Shown in pieces: positions 1 through 9,394 of a stretch of 64,000 bases of DNA (position 1 is its first letter; each line of letters opens with the position of its first letter). Position numbers and translations under genes: made by a program. The DNA lies in assembly GCF_000144695.1 (NCBI RefSeq), contig NC_014378.1, forward strand, positions 966,781-1,030,780, read 5' to 3'. The notes under the pieces are model-generated. The model was not told the DNA's origin. It searched no databases and worked only from the letters and a program-made list of their open reading frames with translations. The stretch comes from Acetohalobium arabaticum DSM 5501 (GTDB lineage: Bacteria > Bacillota > Halanaerobiia > Halobacteroidales > Acetohalobiaceae).

Positions 1-381
1 GCTACTGATCATGCTCCCCATGCCTTCGAAGAAAAGAATGTAGAATATGATGATGCTCCCTTCGGAATCTCCGGTCTAGAGACGGCACTGCCGCTGGTAA
101 TTACGGAATTGGTTAAACCGGGGATTATCAGTCTGGAGGAAGCTGTGGAGAAGTTAACGAGCAATCCGGCCGAGGTTCTGAATTCAGACGTCGGGAGACT
201 CAAGGAAGGCAGCAGAGCAGATATTACAGTTTTAGATTTGGATGAAGAGTATGAGGTTGATGTAGATAAGTTCTATTCAAAGGGAAAGAACAGTCCCTTT
301 GATGGGTTTAGATTATCAGGTAGACCGAAGGTTACTATTGTTGATGGAAAAGTAGTGATGAAGGATAATAAGGTATTATAA
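1..381 (+). CDS. pyrC: Dihydroorotase, C-terminal part (5' end outside window)
   Basis: This is the last 126 residues of a dihydroorotase, the zinc amidohydrolase that cyclises carbamoyl-aspartate to dihydroorotate in pyrimidine synthesis. The fragment opens with ATDHAPHA, the family motif that contains the catalytic Asp and substrate-contacting His, followed by FGISGLETALPL. It ends with the composite-domain signature GRLKEGSRADITVLD. It is open from base 1, so the start lies upstream of the window. Fourteen bases separate its stop from pyrF, consistent with one pyr operon. The assignment is firm from motifs plus context; allantoinase is excluded mainly by the pyr neighbours. Confidence 0.95.
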   Translation, partial: ATDHAPHAFEEKNVEYDDAPFGISGLETALPLVITELVKPGIISLEEAVEKLTSNPAEVLNSDVGRLKEGSRADITVLDLDEEYEVDVDKFYSKGKNSPFDGFRLSGRPKVTIVDGKVVMKDNKVL

Positions 382-394
382 AGGAGAGGATTTT

Positions 395-1351
395 GTGTCT
401 AACTTTACAACAAGATTGAAAGCAAAGATTGAAGAGAAGAAAAGCTTTGTCTGCGTAGGACTGGACCCGCGCTTAAATAGGATTCCGGAGCAGATAAAGG
501 AAGAGATTGTGGCTGAATATGGTAAGACTAAGGAAGCAGTAGGGAAAATATTTCTTGAGTTCAACCAGGGCATTATAGATGCAGTAGCTGATTATGCTGC
601 GGCTGTTAAGCCCCAGATTGCTTTTTATGAACAGTACGGCCATCAAGGGATTAAGGCCTATGAAGAGACAATTGAATATGCCAAGAAGAAAGATCTATTA
701 GTAATCGGCGATGCTAAACGGAATGATATCGGCTCTACGGCCAAGGCTTATGCCGACGGACATCTCGGTGAAGTGGACTTTTGGGAAGAAGCAGAGGTCG
801 GCTACGGGGCTGATGCGCTGACAGTCAACGGCTATCTCGGCAGCGATGGAATTGACCCCTTTGTTGAGGCTTGTAACCAGCAGGGAAAAGGAATCTTTGT
901 TCTGGTTAGAACTTCTAACCCATCGGCCGGTGAACTGCAGGATTTGGAAGCGGATAACAAGAGGATATATGAAGTGATGGCTGAATTAGTAAATGACTGG
1001 GGTGAAGATATAAAGGATGAAGACGGCTTCTCTGCTGTAGGGGCAGTTATCGGTGCTACTTATCCTGAGGAAGCTGAAGAGCTGCGAGAAATAATGGGGA
1101 ATGCTTATTTCTTAGTACCGGGTTATGGTGCTCAGGGTGCTGGAGCTAAAGAGGTAGTTCCTTCTTTTAAAGATGGCGGTTATGGAGCTATAGTTAATTC
1201 GGCCCGGGGAATTATCTTTGCCTATCAACGGGAACCCTGGAAGGATAGATTTTCGGCTGACGAATATCAAGAAGCAGCCCAGGCAGCAGTGGAGTATATG
1301 AGAGAAGATATTAATACTGCTTTAAATGAAGCAGGAAAACTACCCTGGTAG
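395..1351 (+). CDS. pyrF: Orotidine 5'-phosphate decarboxylase (long type)
   Basis: This enzyme decarboxylates OMP to UMP, the last step of de novo UMP synthesis. At 318 aa it is the longer type-2 OMP decarboxylase rather than the 230-aa form. The N-terminus carries FVCVGLDPRL and the catalytic loop is seen as VIGDAKRNDIGSTA (the Lys/Asp charge network). VPGYGAQGAG and NSARGIIFAY near the C-terminus are phosphate-binding elements. The start is a GTG at 395, chosen because AAGGAGAGGA lies immediately upstream at the right distance. The 3' end is followed after 25 bases by carA, so it is inside the pyr operon. Confidence 0.96.
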   Translation: MSNFTTRLKAKIEEKKSFVCVGLDPRLNRIPEQIKEEIVAEYGKTKEAVGKIFLEFNQGIIDAVADYAAAVKPQIAFYEQYGHQGIKAYEETIEYAKKKDLLVIGDAKRNDIGSTAKAYADGHLGEVDFWEEAEVGYGADALTVNGYLGSDGIDPFVEACNQQGKGIFVLVRTSNPSAGELQDLEADNKRIYEVMAELVNDWGEDIKDEDGFSAVGAVIGATYPEEAEELREIMGNAYFLVPGYGAQGAGAKEVVPSFKDGGYGAIVNSARGIIFAYQREPWKDRFSADEYQEAAQAAVEYMREDINTALNEAGKLPW

Positions 1352-1376
1352 TAGACTGAAAGGAGGCGGAAAAATT

Positions 1377-2459
1377 ATGGAAGCAAAATTAGTTTTAGAG
1401 GATGGAACTATATTTACTGGTAAGGCCTTTGGGGCTGTGGAAGAAGGCGCTGAGGGAGAGATAGTCTTCAATACCAGTATGACTGGCTATCAAGAGATCT
1501 TAACTGATGCATCATATAAAGGTGAGATAGTAACAATGACCTATCCGTTGATTGGGAATTATGGTATTAATGAGGATGATATAGAGTCCTATACCTCCCA
1601 TGTCAACGGCTTTATTGTGAAAGAATTCTGTGCTCAGCCCAGTAACTGGCGGGCTTTGGATAAATTAGAGAATTATCTAAAGGAACACGGTATTATGGGA
1701 ATTAGTGATATCGATACTCGGGCCTTAACTAAGAAGCTTAGAATCCATGGTACGATGAAGGGGATTATTACTACTAATGAAGCCGATAGAGAAGAACTGA
1801 TTGGACAGGCTAAGGAGGCGCCTGGACTTTCGGGTCGTGATCTAGTCAGTAAAGTAACGACAGATGAGACTTACCGGTTAGACGGTGACGACTACCGAGT
1901 AGTATTGATGGACTTTGGAGCCAAAAAGAATATCGGCCGTTCGCTGAGAGAGGAAGGCTGTGAAGTAATAGTAGTGCCGGCTGATACTTCGGCTGAGGGA
2001 GTAATGGAGTATGAACCGGACGGTATTATGTTATCCAACGGGCCTGGAGATCCTCAAGATGTGCCTTATGCTGTAGAGACGGTTAAAGAATTAATCGGCA
2101 AGAAGCCGATCTTCGGTATCTGTCTGGGCCATCAGATTCTAGGACTGGCCTTTGGCGGCGACACTTATAAGTTAAAGTTCGGTCACCGCGGGGCTAATCA
2201 TCCGGTGCAGGATCTGCGGACGAAGAGAGTCTATATTACTTCTCAGAACCACGGTTTTGCTGTGGAGGCTGAATCTCTGGATTCTGCGGAGGTTGAAATC
2301 ACACACCGAAATTTGAATGATGATACTGTCGAAGGAATGAAGCACCGCAAATATCCGGTCTTTTCGGTACAGTACCATCCGGAAGCATCACCGGGACCAG
2401 AGGATTCTCATTATTTATTTACGGAATTTATAGAATTAATTGCTAGCGAAACTGCATAG
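1377..2459 (+). CDS. carA: Carbamoyl-phosphate synthase small (glutaminase) subunit
   Basis: This 360-aa subunit hydrolyses glutamine and channels ammonia to CarB. The N-terminal half is the CPSase small-chain domain (LEDGTIFTGKAFGA, NTSMTGYQEILTDASY). The C-terminal half is a class I glutamine amidotransferase with nucleophile Cys249 (FGICLGHQILG) and the His334/Glu336 pair (QYHPEASPGP). The ATG at 1377 is preferred over an upstream in-frame ATG at 1326, because AAAGGAGGCGG sits just before 1377 and the family starts with M-x-A-x-L-x-LEDG. It is followed by carB after 30 bases. Confidence 0.97.
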   Translation: MEAKLVLEDGTIFTGKAFGAVEEGAEGEIVFNTSMTGYQEILTDASYKGEIVTMTYPLIGNYGINEDDIESYTSHVNGFIVKEFCAQPSNWRALDKLENYLKEHGIMGISDIDTRALTKKLRIHGTMKGIITTNEADREELIGQAKEAPGLSGRDLVSKVTTDETYRLDGDDYRVVLMDFGAKKNIGRSLREEGCEVIVVPADTSAEGVMEYEPDGIMLSNGPGDPQDVPYAVETVKELIGKKPIFGICLGHQILGLAFGGDTYKLKFGHRGANHPVQDLRTKRVYITSQNHGFAVEAESLDSAEVEITHRNLNDDTVEGMKHRKYPVFSVQYHPEASPGPEDSHYLFTEFIELIASETA

Positions 2460-2489
2460 ATACTAAATAATTATTAGGGAGGCTAAAGT

Positions 2490-5400
2490 ATGCCGAAACG
2501 GGAAGAGCTTAAGCGAGTAATGGTCATTGGATCAGGACCGATTATTATTGGACAGGCAGCAGAGTTTGATTATTCAGGCAGTCAGGCCTGTCGTGCTCTG
2601 AAGGATGAAGGAGTAGAGGTAATTCTAGTTAATAGTAATCCGGCTACAATTATGACAGATCAAAATATTGCTGACCGCGTTTATATCGAACCATTGACTG
2701 CGGAAGTAGTAGCCAAGATAATTAAACAGGAAAAGCCTGACGGTTTACTGCCGACTTTAGGCGGCCAGACAGGACTTAATATTGCTTCGGAGTTAGCTCG
2801 AAAGGGTCTATTAGAGGAATTAGATATCGAAATGTTGGGTACTCCGCTGGATACAATTGAGAAGGCGGAGGATAGAGATAAGTTCATTCAGATGCTGCAT
2901 GAGATTGATGAACCGGTATTGGAGAGTAAGATTGCTGATAGTATAGAAGAAGCCAAAGAGATTGCCGAGGGGATCGGCTATCCAGTAATTATTAGACCGG
3001 CCTATACTATGGGCGGTACCGGCGGCGGTGTAGCTGATAATCCTGAGGAGTTAGAAGAAGTAGCTTCACGGGGTTTAAAACACAGTTTAATCGATGAAGT
3101 TTTGATCGAAAAGAGTATCAAAGGTTGGAAAGAGGTAGAATATGAGGTAATGCGTGATGGGGCTAATAACTGTATTACTGTCTGTAATATGGAAAACTTT
3201 GATCCGGTAGGGATCCATACCGGCGACAGTATTGTAGTGGCTCCCAGCCAGACATTATCGGATAAAGAGTATCAGATGCTCAGGTCTTCATCACTGAAGA
3301 TAATTAGAGAGTTAGGGATTGAAGGCGGCTGTAATGTGCAGTTTGCTTTAGATCCAGACAGCTTCCAGTATTATATCATCGAGGTTAATCCGCGGGTTAG
3401 CCGCTCCAGTGCCTTAGCTTCGAAGGCAACAGGATATCCAATTGCTAAGGTATCGACTAAGATTGCACTGGGTATGACTTTGGCGGAAATCGAGAATGCT
3501 ATTACTAAGAAGACTAGTGCCTGCTTTGAACCGGCATTGGATTATATCGTCTTTAAGATACCGCGTTGGCCTTTCGATAAGTTCCATTATGCTGACCGGG
3601 AGTTAGGAACTCAGATGAAGGCAACTGGTGAGGTAATGGCTATAGACCGGCTCTTTGAATCATCAATGCTTAAAGCGGTACGTTCATTAGAGATCGGGAC
3701 TTACAGTCTGCGGCTAGAAGAGAGTTCAGAGTGGACTGATGAAGAGATGAAAGAGGACTTAATCAATGCCGAGGATAAACGGCTTTTTGTAGTAGCTGAG
3801 GCTCTACGCCGCGGCTGGTCAGTGGATGAGGTGCATGAGATTACTGAGATTGATACCTTCTTCCTCTGGAAGATGCAGAATATCATCGACCATGAACAAA
3901 AGATTGAGGAAGCTGATGAGTTAACAGCTGAGTTATTAAAGGAAGTTAAGAAGTTAGGCTTCTCTGATAAAGATATTGCTCAATTGCGCGGAGTAACTGA
4001 AGATAAAATAAGAGAGTTAAGAGAAGAGAAAGATATTGATGCTGTCTATAAGATGGTTGATACCTGTGCAGCTGAATTTAAAGCTGAGACGCCTTATTAC
4101 TATTCTTCTTATGAACGGGAGAATGAATCAGAGACTACTGACAAGAAGAAGGCTATGGTTATCGGTTCGGGACCGATTCGGATCGGACAGGGAATTGAGT
4201 TTGATTACTGTAGTGTTCATTCGGCCTGGGCGCTGCATGAAGAAGGTTATGAATCGATTATTGCCAATAATAATCCAGAGACAGTAAGTACCGACTTCGA
4301 TACTTCTGATCGGTTATACTTCGAGCCGCTGACTAAAGAGGATATGCTGAATATTATTGAACATGAGGATCCGGAAGGAGTAGTAGTTCAGTTCGGTGGG
4401 CAGACATCAATTAACTTAGCTAAACCACTGGCTGACGAAGGAGTTGAAATATTAGGAACTTCGGTAGAAGCTATTGATATTGCCGAGGACCGGGATAAAT
4501 TCATGAATCTTTTGGATGAATTAGATATTCCTACTCCGACAGGAAGTACTGTCTATTCTGTACCGGAGGCTAAAAAGACGGCGACTGAAATTGGTTATCC
4601 GGTAGTAGTGAGACCGTCTTATGTTCTAGGCGGTAGAGCTATGGAAGTTGTCTATAAAGAAGAAGAGTTAATGCAATATATGGAAACGGAAGCTAAGGTT
4701 TCTGAGGAGCATCCGCTCTTAGTTGATAAGTATATTACGGGTAAGGAAATTGAGATTGATGCTATTTCTGATGGCGAAGATGTCTTAATTCCCGGTATCA
4801 TGGAGCATATAGAACGGGCCGGCGTTCACTCTGGCGACAGTATTGCTGTCTATCCGGAACAGACGTTGAGTGAAGATGAACGTGAACAGTTAATTGATTA
4901 TACAGTTAAGTTGGGCCGTGCTCTCAATGTAAAGGGTCTGATTAATATCCAGTATGTTGTGGCTGATGGTACTGTCTATGTAATCGAGGTTAATCCGCGT
5001 TCCAGCCGGACAATTCCGTATCTCAGTAAGGTAACTGGAGTGCCGATGGTTAAAGTTGCTACTAAGGCAATGTTAGGCCATAAATTAAACGACTTAGGCT
5101 ATGAGAACGGTCTTTGGCCTGAACAGGATCATGTAGCGGTAAAGGTACCGGTCTTCTCCTTCTCTAAATTAATGAAGGTTGATACTTCCTTAGGCCCTGA
5201 GATGAAGTCAACAGGTGAGGTATTGGGAATCGACCATGACTATGCTAAGGCTCTCTATAAAGCTTTTGTAGCAGCTGGTATCGATATTCCAGAAGATGGT
5301 ACAATTCTAGCTACTATTGCTGATAAGGATAAGAAAGAAGCTATTCCGTTCATTAAGCGGTTTGCCCAATTAGGCTTCAATATTGTGGCTACCAAGGGCA

Positions 5401-5702
5401 CAGCTAAGGCGCTAAAAGAGACTGGCGTAGAAGCTGAATCGGTTAATAAGATTTCCGAAGGTTCACCACATGTAGTTGATTTGATTCGTGATAATGAGAT
5501 TGATTTAGTAGTTAATACTTTAACCAAGGGGAAGGAACCGGAGAGGGACGGCTTTAAGATTAGAAGAAATGCTGTAGAATACGGCCTACCCTGCCTGACA
5601 TCGCTGGATACTACGGAGGCTATCCTGCATGTGTTGGAAGAGATTAAGACTGAAGGAAATGATAATTTTGAATATCTGGCCTTGCAGGATTATATGGCCT
5701 AA
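2490..5702 (+). CDS. carB: Carbamoyl-phosphate synthase large subunit
   Basis: This 1070-aa synthetase makes carbamoyl phosphate from bicarbonate, ammonia and two ATP. It shows the internal duplication typical of CarB: one ATP-grasp half begins with [21 protein letters not shown] and the second, near residue 552, with [19 protein letters not shown]. Each half has its own [10 protein letters not shown] / [10 protein letters not shown] nucleotide loop and an EVNPR(V/S)SRS metal-binding motif. The last 140 residues form the MGS-like allosteric domain, ending [11 protein letters not shown]. The start is an ATG preceded by GGGAGG. Length and motif order are complete, with no frameshift. Confidence 0.98.
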   Translation: MPKREELKRVMVIGSGPIIIGQAAEFDYSGSQACRALKDEGVEVILVNSNPATIMTDQNIADRVYIEPLTAEVVAKIIKQEKPDGLLPTLGGQTGLNIASELARKGLLEELDIEMLGTPLDTIEKAEDRDKFIQMLHEIDEPVLESKIADSIEEAKEIAEGIGYPVIIRPAYTMGGTGGGVADNPEELEEVASRGLKHSLIDEVLIEKSIKGWKEVEYEVMRDGANNCITVCNMENFDPVGIHTGDSIVVAPSQTLSDKEYQMLRSSSLKIIRELGIEGGCNVQFALDPDSFQYYIIEVNPRVSRSSALASKATGYPIAKVSTKIALGMTLAEIENAITKKTSACFEPALDYIVFKIPRWPFDKFHYADRELGTQMKATGEVMAIDRLFESSMLKAVRSLEIGTYSLRLEESSEWTDEEMKEDLINAEDKRLFVVAEALRRGWSVDEVHEITEIDTFFLWKMQNIIDHEQKIEEADELTAELLKEVKKLGFSDKDIAQLRGVTEDKIRELREEKDIDAVYKMVDTCAAEFKAETPYYYSSYERENESETTDKKKAMVIGSGPIRIGQGIEFDYCSVHSAWALHEEGYESIIANNNPETVSTDFDTSDRLYFEPLTKEDMLNIIEHEDPEGVVVQFGGQTSINLAKPLADEGVEILGTSVEAIDIAEDRDKFMNLLDELDIPTPTGSTVYSVPEAKKTATEIGYPVVVRPSYVLGGRAMEVVYKEEELMQYMETEAKVSEEHPLLVDKYITGKEIEIDAISDGEDVLIPGIMEHIERAGVHSGDSIAVYPEQTLSEDEREQLIDYTVKLGRALNVKGLINIQYVVADGTVYVIEVNPRSSRTIPYLSKVTGVPMVKVATKAMLGHKLNDLGYENGLWPEQDHVAVKVPVFSFSKLMKVDTSLGPEMKSTGEVLGIDHDYAKALYKAFVAAGIDIPEDGTILATIADKDKKEAIPFIKRFAQLGFNIVATKGTAKALKETGVEAESVNKISEGSPHVVDLIRDNEIDLVVNTLTKGKEPERDGFKIRRNAVEYGLPCLTSLDTTEAILHVLEEIKTEGNDNFEYLALQDYMA

Positions 5703-5719
5703 TTTAAGGAGGTAGAGAA

Positions 5720-6517
5720 ATGTCCAGACAGATTAACGGAGATATTTTAGCCAATGAACGGATAAATGAGTCTGATTATAGATTGGTGCTGTCGCTGCCG
5801 GAGATTATTGATGAGGTCAAGCCGGGCCAGTTTCTGCATGTTAAATGCGGCCCGGGAGTAGACCCGCTCTTGCGGCGGCCGCTCAGTATTCATCAGTGTA
5901 ACCGAGATAAAGGAGAGATAGTACTGCTCTACCGTGTCTTCGGTAGAGGAACTGAGCTGTTGGCTACAAGAGAGGTTGGCGAAGAGCTGGATATCATGGG
6001 ACCGTTAGGCAACGGCTTCGATTTAACAGAACTTAAAGAGAAGATTTTAGTCGTCGGTGGAGGTATCGGTTCGGCCCCGCTGATGGCTCTGATTGAAAGG
6101 TTAGTTAAGCTGAACAAAGAGGTAACGGTGCTGATAGGAGCCCAAAATAAAGAACAGCTGCTCTGTCAGGATGAGTTAACAGATCTACCGGTGGACTTCA
6201 AGACTGCTACTAATGACGGCAGTGCTGGCTATGAAGGCTATGTAACGGGGCTTTTAGAGCAGGAACTAGAAGCGAATGAATATGAACAGATCTTTGCTTG
6301 TGGACCAACACCGATGCTAAAGGCTATGCAGCCTTTGGTTAGCAAGAAAAATATAGAGATGCAGCTTTCGCTGGAAGAGAGAATGGGCTGTGGAACTGGA
6401 GCCTGTCTTTCCTGTGTTTGTAAAGTGAAAGTAGAAAATGAAGAAGGCTTTGAGTACCGCAAGGCTTGTACTGACGGTCCGGTCTTTAAGGCTAGCGAGG
6501 TGATTTTTGATGAGTAA
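5720..6517 (+). CDS. pyrK: Dihydroorotate dehydrogenase electron-transfer subunit
   Basis: This is the FAD and [2Fe-2S] subunit that lets class 1B dihydroorotate dehydrogenase use NAD+. The 265-aa chain has a ferredoxin-reductase-like FAD domain (RRPLSIHQ), an NAD-binding Rossmann part ([15 protein letters not shown]) and a C-terminal iron-sulfur domain. The cluster ligands are Cys224, Cys229, Cys232 and Cys250 ([10 protein letters not shown] then ACTDGP). GGAGGTAG precedes the ATG. Its stop codon overlaps the start of pyrD by 8 bases, which suggests translational coupling of the two subunits. Confidence 0.96.
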   Translation: MSRQINGDILANERINESDYRLVLSLPEIIDEVKPGQFLHVKCGPGVDPLLRRPLSIHQCNRDKGEIVLLYRVFGRGTELLATREVGEELDIMGPLGNGFDLTELKEKILVVGGGIGSAPLMALIERLVKLNKEVTVLIGAQNKEQLLCQDELTDLPVDFKTATNDGSAGYEGYVTGLLEQELEANEYEQIFACGPTPMLKAMQPLVSKKNIEMQLSLEERMGCGTGACLSCVCKVKVENEEGFEYRKACTDGPVFKASEVIFDE

Positions 6518-7427
6518 GCCAGATTTAGCAGTGGATCTTAACGGTTTAGAATTGAATAATCCGGTGGTTACGGCTTCGGGGACTTTCGGCTTCGGAGAAG
6601 AGTATGAGGATTATGTTGATCTGGATAGATTAGGTGGAGTAATGGTGAAAGGTACTACTCTAAAGCCTAAGCAGGGTAATCCTACACCGCGGATTGCGGA
6701 AACGCCGGCCGGTATGCTGAATGCTATCGGTTTACAGAATCCAGGCGTGGAGTACTTTATCGATGAGATTCTGCCGAAGATTAGAGATTATGAGTTTCAG
6801 ACTATCGTCAATATGTCGGCTAATACCGTCGAGGAGTATCAGGAGCTGGCTGAGAAGCTATCACAGCCGGAGGGCATAGCTGCATTGGAGGTTAATATTT
6901 CCTGTCCCAATGTGAAGAAGGGCGGCCTGGCTTTCGGTACTGAACCTAAGATGGCAGCCGGCGTAGTCAAGGCAGTAACGGAGAATACTGATCTGCCGGT
7001 AATTACGAAGCTGTCGCCGAATGTAACGGATATTACGGAGATAGCCCAAGCAGTAGAGGAAGCAGGCAGCGATATTATCTCTTTGATCAATACTTTGGTA
7101 GGAATGAAGATAGATATCGATACCCAGGAGCCGATTTTAGCCAATACTATCGGCGGGCTATCAGGACCGGCGATTAGGCCGGTAGCTGTAAAGATGGTCT
7201 ATCAGGTAGCCCAGGCTGTTGATCTGCCGCTTATCGGGATGGGCGGAATTATGAATAGCCGCGATGCTGTGGAGTTTTTGCTGGCAGGAGCTAGTGCTGT
7301 TTCAGTAGGTACGGCTAATTTCAGCAATCCCGGAGTGACGATGGAAATTATTGATGGAATTGAGGAATATTTAAGTGAGTATGGATGTGACTCAGTGGAA
7401 GAAATAGTTGGTAAAGCAATTAAGTAG
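6510..7427 (+). CDS. pyrD: Dihydroorotate dehydrogenase, class 1B catalytic subunit
   Basis: This 305-aa FMN enzyme oxidises dihydroorotate to orotate. The catalytic Cys132 lies in [13 protein letters not shown], and the FMN-binding [12 protein letters not shown] and [20 protein letters not shown] segments are intact. The adjacent PyrK makes this the NAD-linked class 1B rather than fumarate-linked 1A. The ATG at 6510 is used (MSKPDLAV) because GAGGTGA lies just upstream inside the end of pyrK. The TTG one codon before it has no better support. The coding part is followed by a 58-base gap to pyrE. Confidence 0.97.
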   Translation: MSKPDLAVDLNGLELNNPVVTASGTFGFGEEYEDYVDLDRLGGVMVKGTTLKPKQGNPTPRIAETPAGMLNAIGLQNPGVEYFIDEILPKIRDYEFQTIVNMSANTVEEYQELAEKLSQPEGIAALEVNISCPNVKKGGLAFGTEPKMAAGVVKAVTENTDLPVITKLSPNVTDITEIAQAVEEAGSDIISLINTLVGMKIDIDTQEPILANTIGGLSGPAIRPVAVKMVYQVAQAVDLPLIGMGGIMNSRDAVEFLLAGASAVSVGTANFSNPGVTMEIIDGIEEYLSEYGCDSVEEIVGKAIK

Positions 7428-7485
7428 ATAAATTGTTGCAGTTTAAGTATCTTGTGTCAAACGAAACCAATAAGGAGTGATAGAT

Positions 7486-8058
7486 ATGGATGAAAAGAGA
7501 GTAAGAGAGATATTCAAGAAGACTGGTGTACTGCAGGAAGGACATTTTAAGTTAACTTCGGGTAAGCACAGTGATCAGTATCTACAGTGTGCGCAGGTGT
7601 TTCAGTATCCGAAGTATGTAGAGGAGTTATGTGAGGAGTTAGCCAGCCGATTTGATGAGCAGGAGATTGATCTAGTAATTGCTCCGGCTATCGGCGGTAT
7701 TATTATGTCTTATGCTATGGGAACGGCATTGGGCAAGAAGACTATCTTTGCTGAGCGTGAAGATGGAGAGATGACTTTACGCCGCGGATTTAGGATCAAT
7801 GAAGGAGATAAGGTTCTGTTAGTCGAAGATGTAACGACGACTGGCGGTTCGGTTCGGGAAGTAATCGATGTTGTTGAAGAACGCGGCGGTGATCTCGTAG
7901 GCGTCGGTATCTTAGTTGACCGCAGCGGCGGTGAAGTGGACTTCGGTGTTCAAAAAGAGGCTTTACTTACTGTAGATGTAAAGGCATATGAGCCAGAGGA
8001 ATGTCCATTATGTGAAAAGGAACTACCGATCGATAAGCCGGGTAGCCGAGATATATAA
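7486..8058 (+). CDS. pyrE: Orotate phosphoribosyltransferase
   Basis: This 190-aa enzyme joins orotate and PRPP to OMP. The PRPP-binding motif is VLLVEDVTTTGGS, with a preceding AERE-type loop (FAEREDGEMTLRRGF) typical of the clostridial form. The ATG at 7486 is chosen because AAGGAGTG lies 7 bases upstream; a GTG at 7477 falls inside that ribosome binding site. The last 20 residues contain CPLCEKELPIDKPGSR, a short Cys-x2-Cys tail seen in some Firmicutes homologues. It ends the pyr operon and is followed by a terminator hairpin. Confidence 0.96.
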   Translation: MDEKRVREIFKKTGVLQEGHFKLTSGKHSDQYLQCAQVFQYPKYVEELCEELASRFDEQEIDLVIAPAIGGIIMSYAMGTALGKKTIFAEREDGEMTLRRGFRINEGDKVLLVEDVTTTGGSVREVIDVVEERGGDLVGVGILVDRSGGEVDFGVQKEALLTVDVKAYEPEECPLCEKELPIDKPGSRDI

Positions 8059-8079
8059 TATAGTGATAGATTGATCACA

Positions 8080-8112
8080 AGGGCCCCTTAATTGGGTGCT
8101 CTTTTCCTTTTT
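8080..8112 (+). terminator. Rho-independent terminator of the pyr operon
   Basis: An 8-bp GC-rich stem (AGGGCCCC against GGGTGCTCT, one bulged T and one G-T wobble) closes a TTAATT loop and is followed by CTTTTCCTTTTT. It lies 21 bases after the pyrE stop. Confidence 0.75.
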
Positions 8113-8122
8113 AATATGTAGT

Positions 8123-8149
8123 CCCTCACAATTAAGATGATTGTGAGGG
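8123..8149. other. Perfect 10-bp hairpin between convergent genes
   Basis: CCCTCACAAT and ATTGTGAGGG flank a 7-base loop. It lies between the convergent pyrE and the acidic-protein gene on the minus strand. Neither strand has a clear T-run after the stem, so it may be a weak terminator for the minus gene or a protein site. Confidence 0.5.
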
Positions 8150-8172
8150 GAAGGAAGTTAAAGTAGTTTTAT

Positions 8173-8586
8173 CTATTTTTCCTCATCTTTTTCTCGAGTT
8201 TCATCGTCTAGAATATCATTGATCTCATCATCCATTACATCGTTACCTAATGCATCATCATTCATCACATCATTATCAGTTACGTCATCTACATCATTAT
8301 TCAGGATTTCATTACCCATAACATCATTTCCGGCTAATTCTTCATCCATGACGTCGTTACCGAAGGCTTCATTAGCAAATTCTTCATCAGCTAGTGGTTC
8401 ATCAGCCAGCAGATCTTCATTTTCTTCATCAACTGTTCCGACTCCAGGTACTACTTCTTCGGCAGCTTCCTCATCGGCTGGATCGAAATTTTCTGTTCCA
8501 TAATTTCTTAGTGTTTCAGGCTCTTCATTTTCTTCCTCTTTTTTATTACGAATATCCAGCTCATCTTCTCGTTTGTCTTTTGTCAT
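8173..8586 (-). CDS. Highly acidic hypothetical protein with NDVM repeats
   Basis: I do not recognise a family for this 137-aa protein. It is extremely acidic and of low complexity, with almost no aromatic residues, and has a lysine-rich N-terminus (MTKDKREDELDIRNKKEEE). The C-terminal half repeats a GNDVM/NNDV unit roughly every 8-12 residues, at least five times. No signal peptide or membrane segment is visible. The ATG at 8586 is chosen because AAGGAGG lies 11 bases upstream; the longer in-frame start at 8610 would put that site inside the gene. It could be a disordered stress or spore-associated protein, but that is a guess. Confidence 0.7.
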   Translation of the reverse strand: MTKDKREDELDIRNKKEEENEEPETLRNYGTENFDPADEEAAEEVVPGVGTVDEENEDLLADEPLADEEFANEAFGNDVMDEELAGNDVMGNEILNNDVDDVTDNDVMNDDALGNDVMDDEINDILDDETREKDEEK

Positions 8587-8829
8587 ATTTATCTTTACCT
8601 CCTTACACAACTTAGTATATGAAAAATTGCGGAAAAGATTTATAGGATTTTCTGTTAAGTATGCAATAGAATTGTTTGGAGTATAGATTTTAAGAGTAAA
8701 ACTTATTTATCACATTTTGGAAGAAAGAGGTATTTAATTTGATATTAAACAGGAATGATGTATTTAATTATCTAATTATATTATAGAATCTTTTTGTGAT
8801 AATGGAATTTTTTAACAAGAGGGCGGTAA

Positions 8830-9111
8830 AAAGAACCGCTTTTTCCAGGAGGTAAGGAAGGGACTCATTTAACGGAGCGTTCTGTACAGCGAGTGTTTAA
8901 AAAAGCCTGTAGGAAGGCTGGGATTAAGAAAGAAGTAGGGATTCATTCGTTAAGACATTCTTTTGCTACTCATTTACTAGAAAGGGGGACTGACCTAAGA
9001 TATATTCAAAAATTATTGGGGCATAAGAACTTAAAGACTACAGAAAGATATACACATGTCAGCAAGAAGAATCTTGAGAATATTCAGAGTCCACTGGATT
9101 ACTTGGATTAG
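8830..9111 (+). pseudogene. Tyrosine recombinase/integrase, C-terminal remnant
   Basis: This is the last 93 codons of a tyrosine recombinase. The readable frame begins after a stop at 8827 with [23 protein letters not shown] and includes the catalytic [15 protein letters not shown] box, LLGHKN and the nucleophile Tyr in TERYTHVS. The N-terminal SAM-like core-binding domain and the first catalytic Arg are missing. A start at 8893 could still give a 72-aa peptide, but it would be inactive without the missing parts. It marks the left side of the accessory island and is probably what remains of its integrase. Confidence 0.85.
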
Positions 9112-9143
9112 AATAGGAAGGGAAATGAATTTTTATAGATAAT

Positions 9144-9233
9144 GAGTGTTCACGACAGACGTAAATACTGAAATATAGTGAGTGTTTGCGACACTGTTTC
9201 GTGATATATCTAAATATGGAGTATTTGTGACAC
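9144..9233 (+). repeat. Three imperfect direct repeats, unit GAGTGTTTGCGACAC
   Basis: Similar 15-mers occur at 9144-9158 (GAGTGTTCACGACAG), 9180-9194 (GAGTGTTTGCGACAC) and 9219-9233 (GAGTATTTGTGACAC), spaced 36 and 39 bases. Two are preceded by AAATAT. They lie in the 283-base gap between the integrase remnant and the herA-like operon. They could be regulator sites for that operon or arm-type sites left by the integrase. Nothing else recognisable is in this gap apart from the AT-rich stretch before the herA start. Confidence 0.45.
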
Positions 9234-9394
9234 CAAGGATGAAAGAAGGAGTGTCGTAAATATCAAAGTTATGCGAAATACAACATAAATCATTTGTAAT
9301 TATTGGTATATTTGTTTGCTGTTTTTTCAAACTTTTGATATTATGATAATATATAGTATCTTTTAAAAACTTTTGATTATGAGGAGGGAATAAT

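Noticed and set aside
9133-9330. 65-aa minus-strand frame before the HerA operon
   Set aside because: It is created by the three repeats and AT-rich DNA; there is no ribosome binding site and no protein-like pattern.
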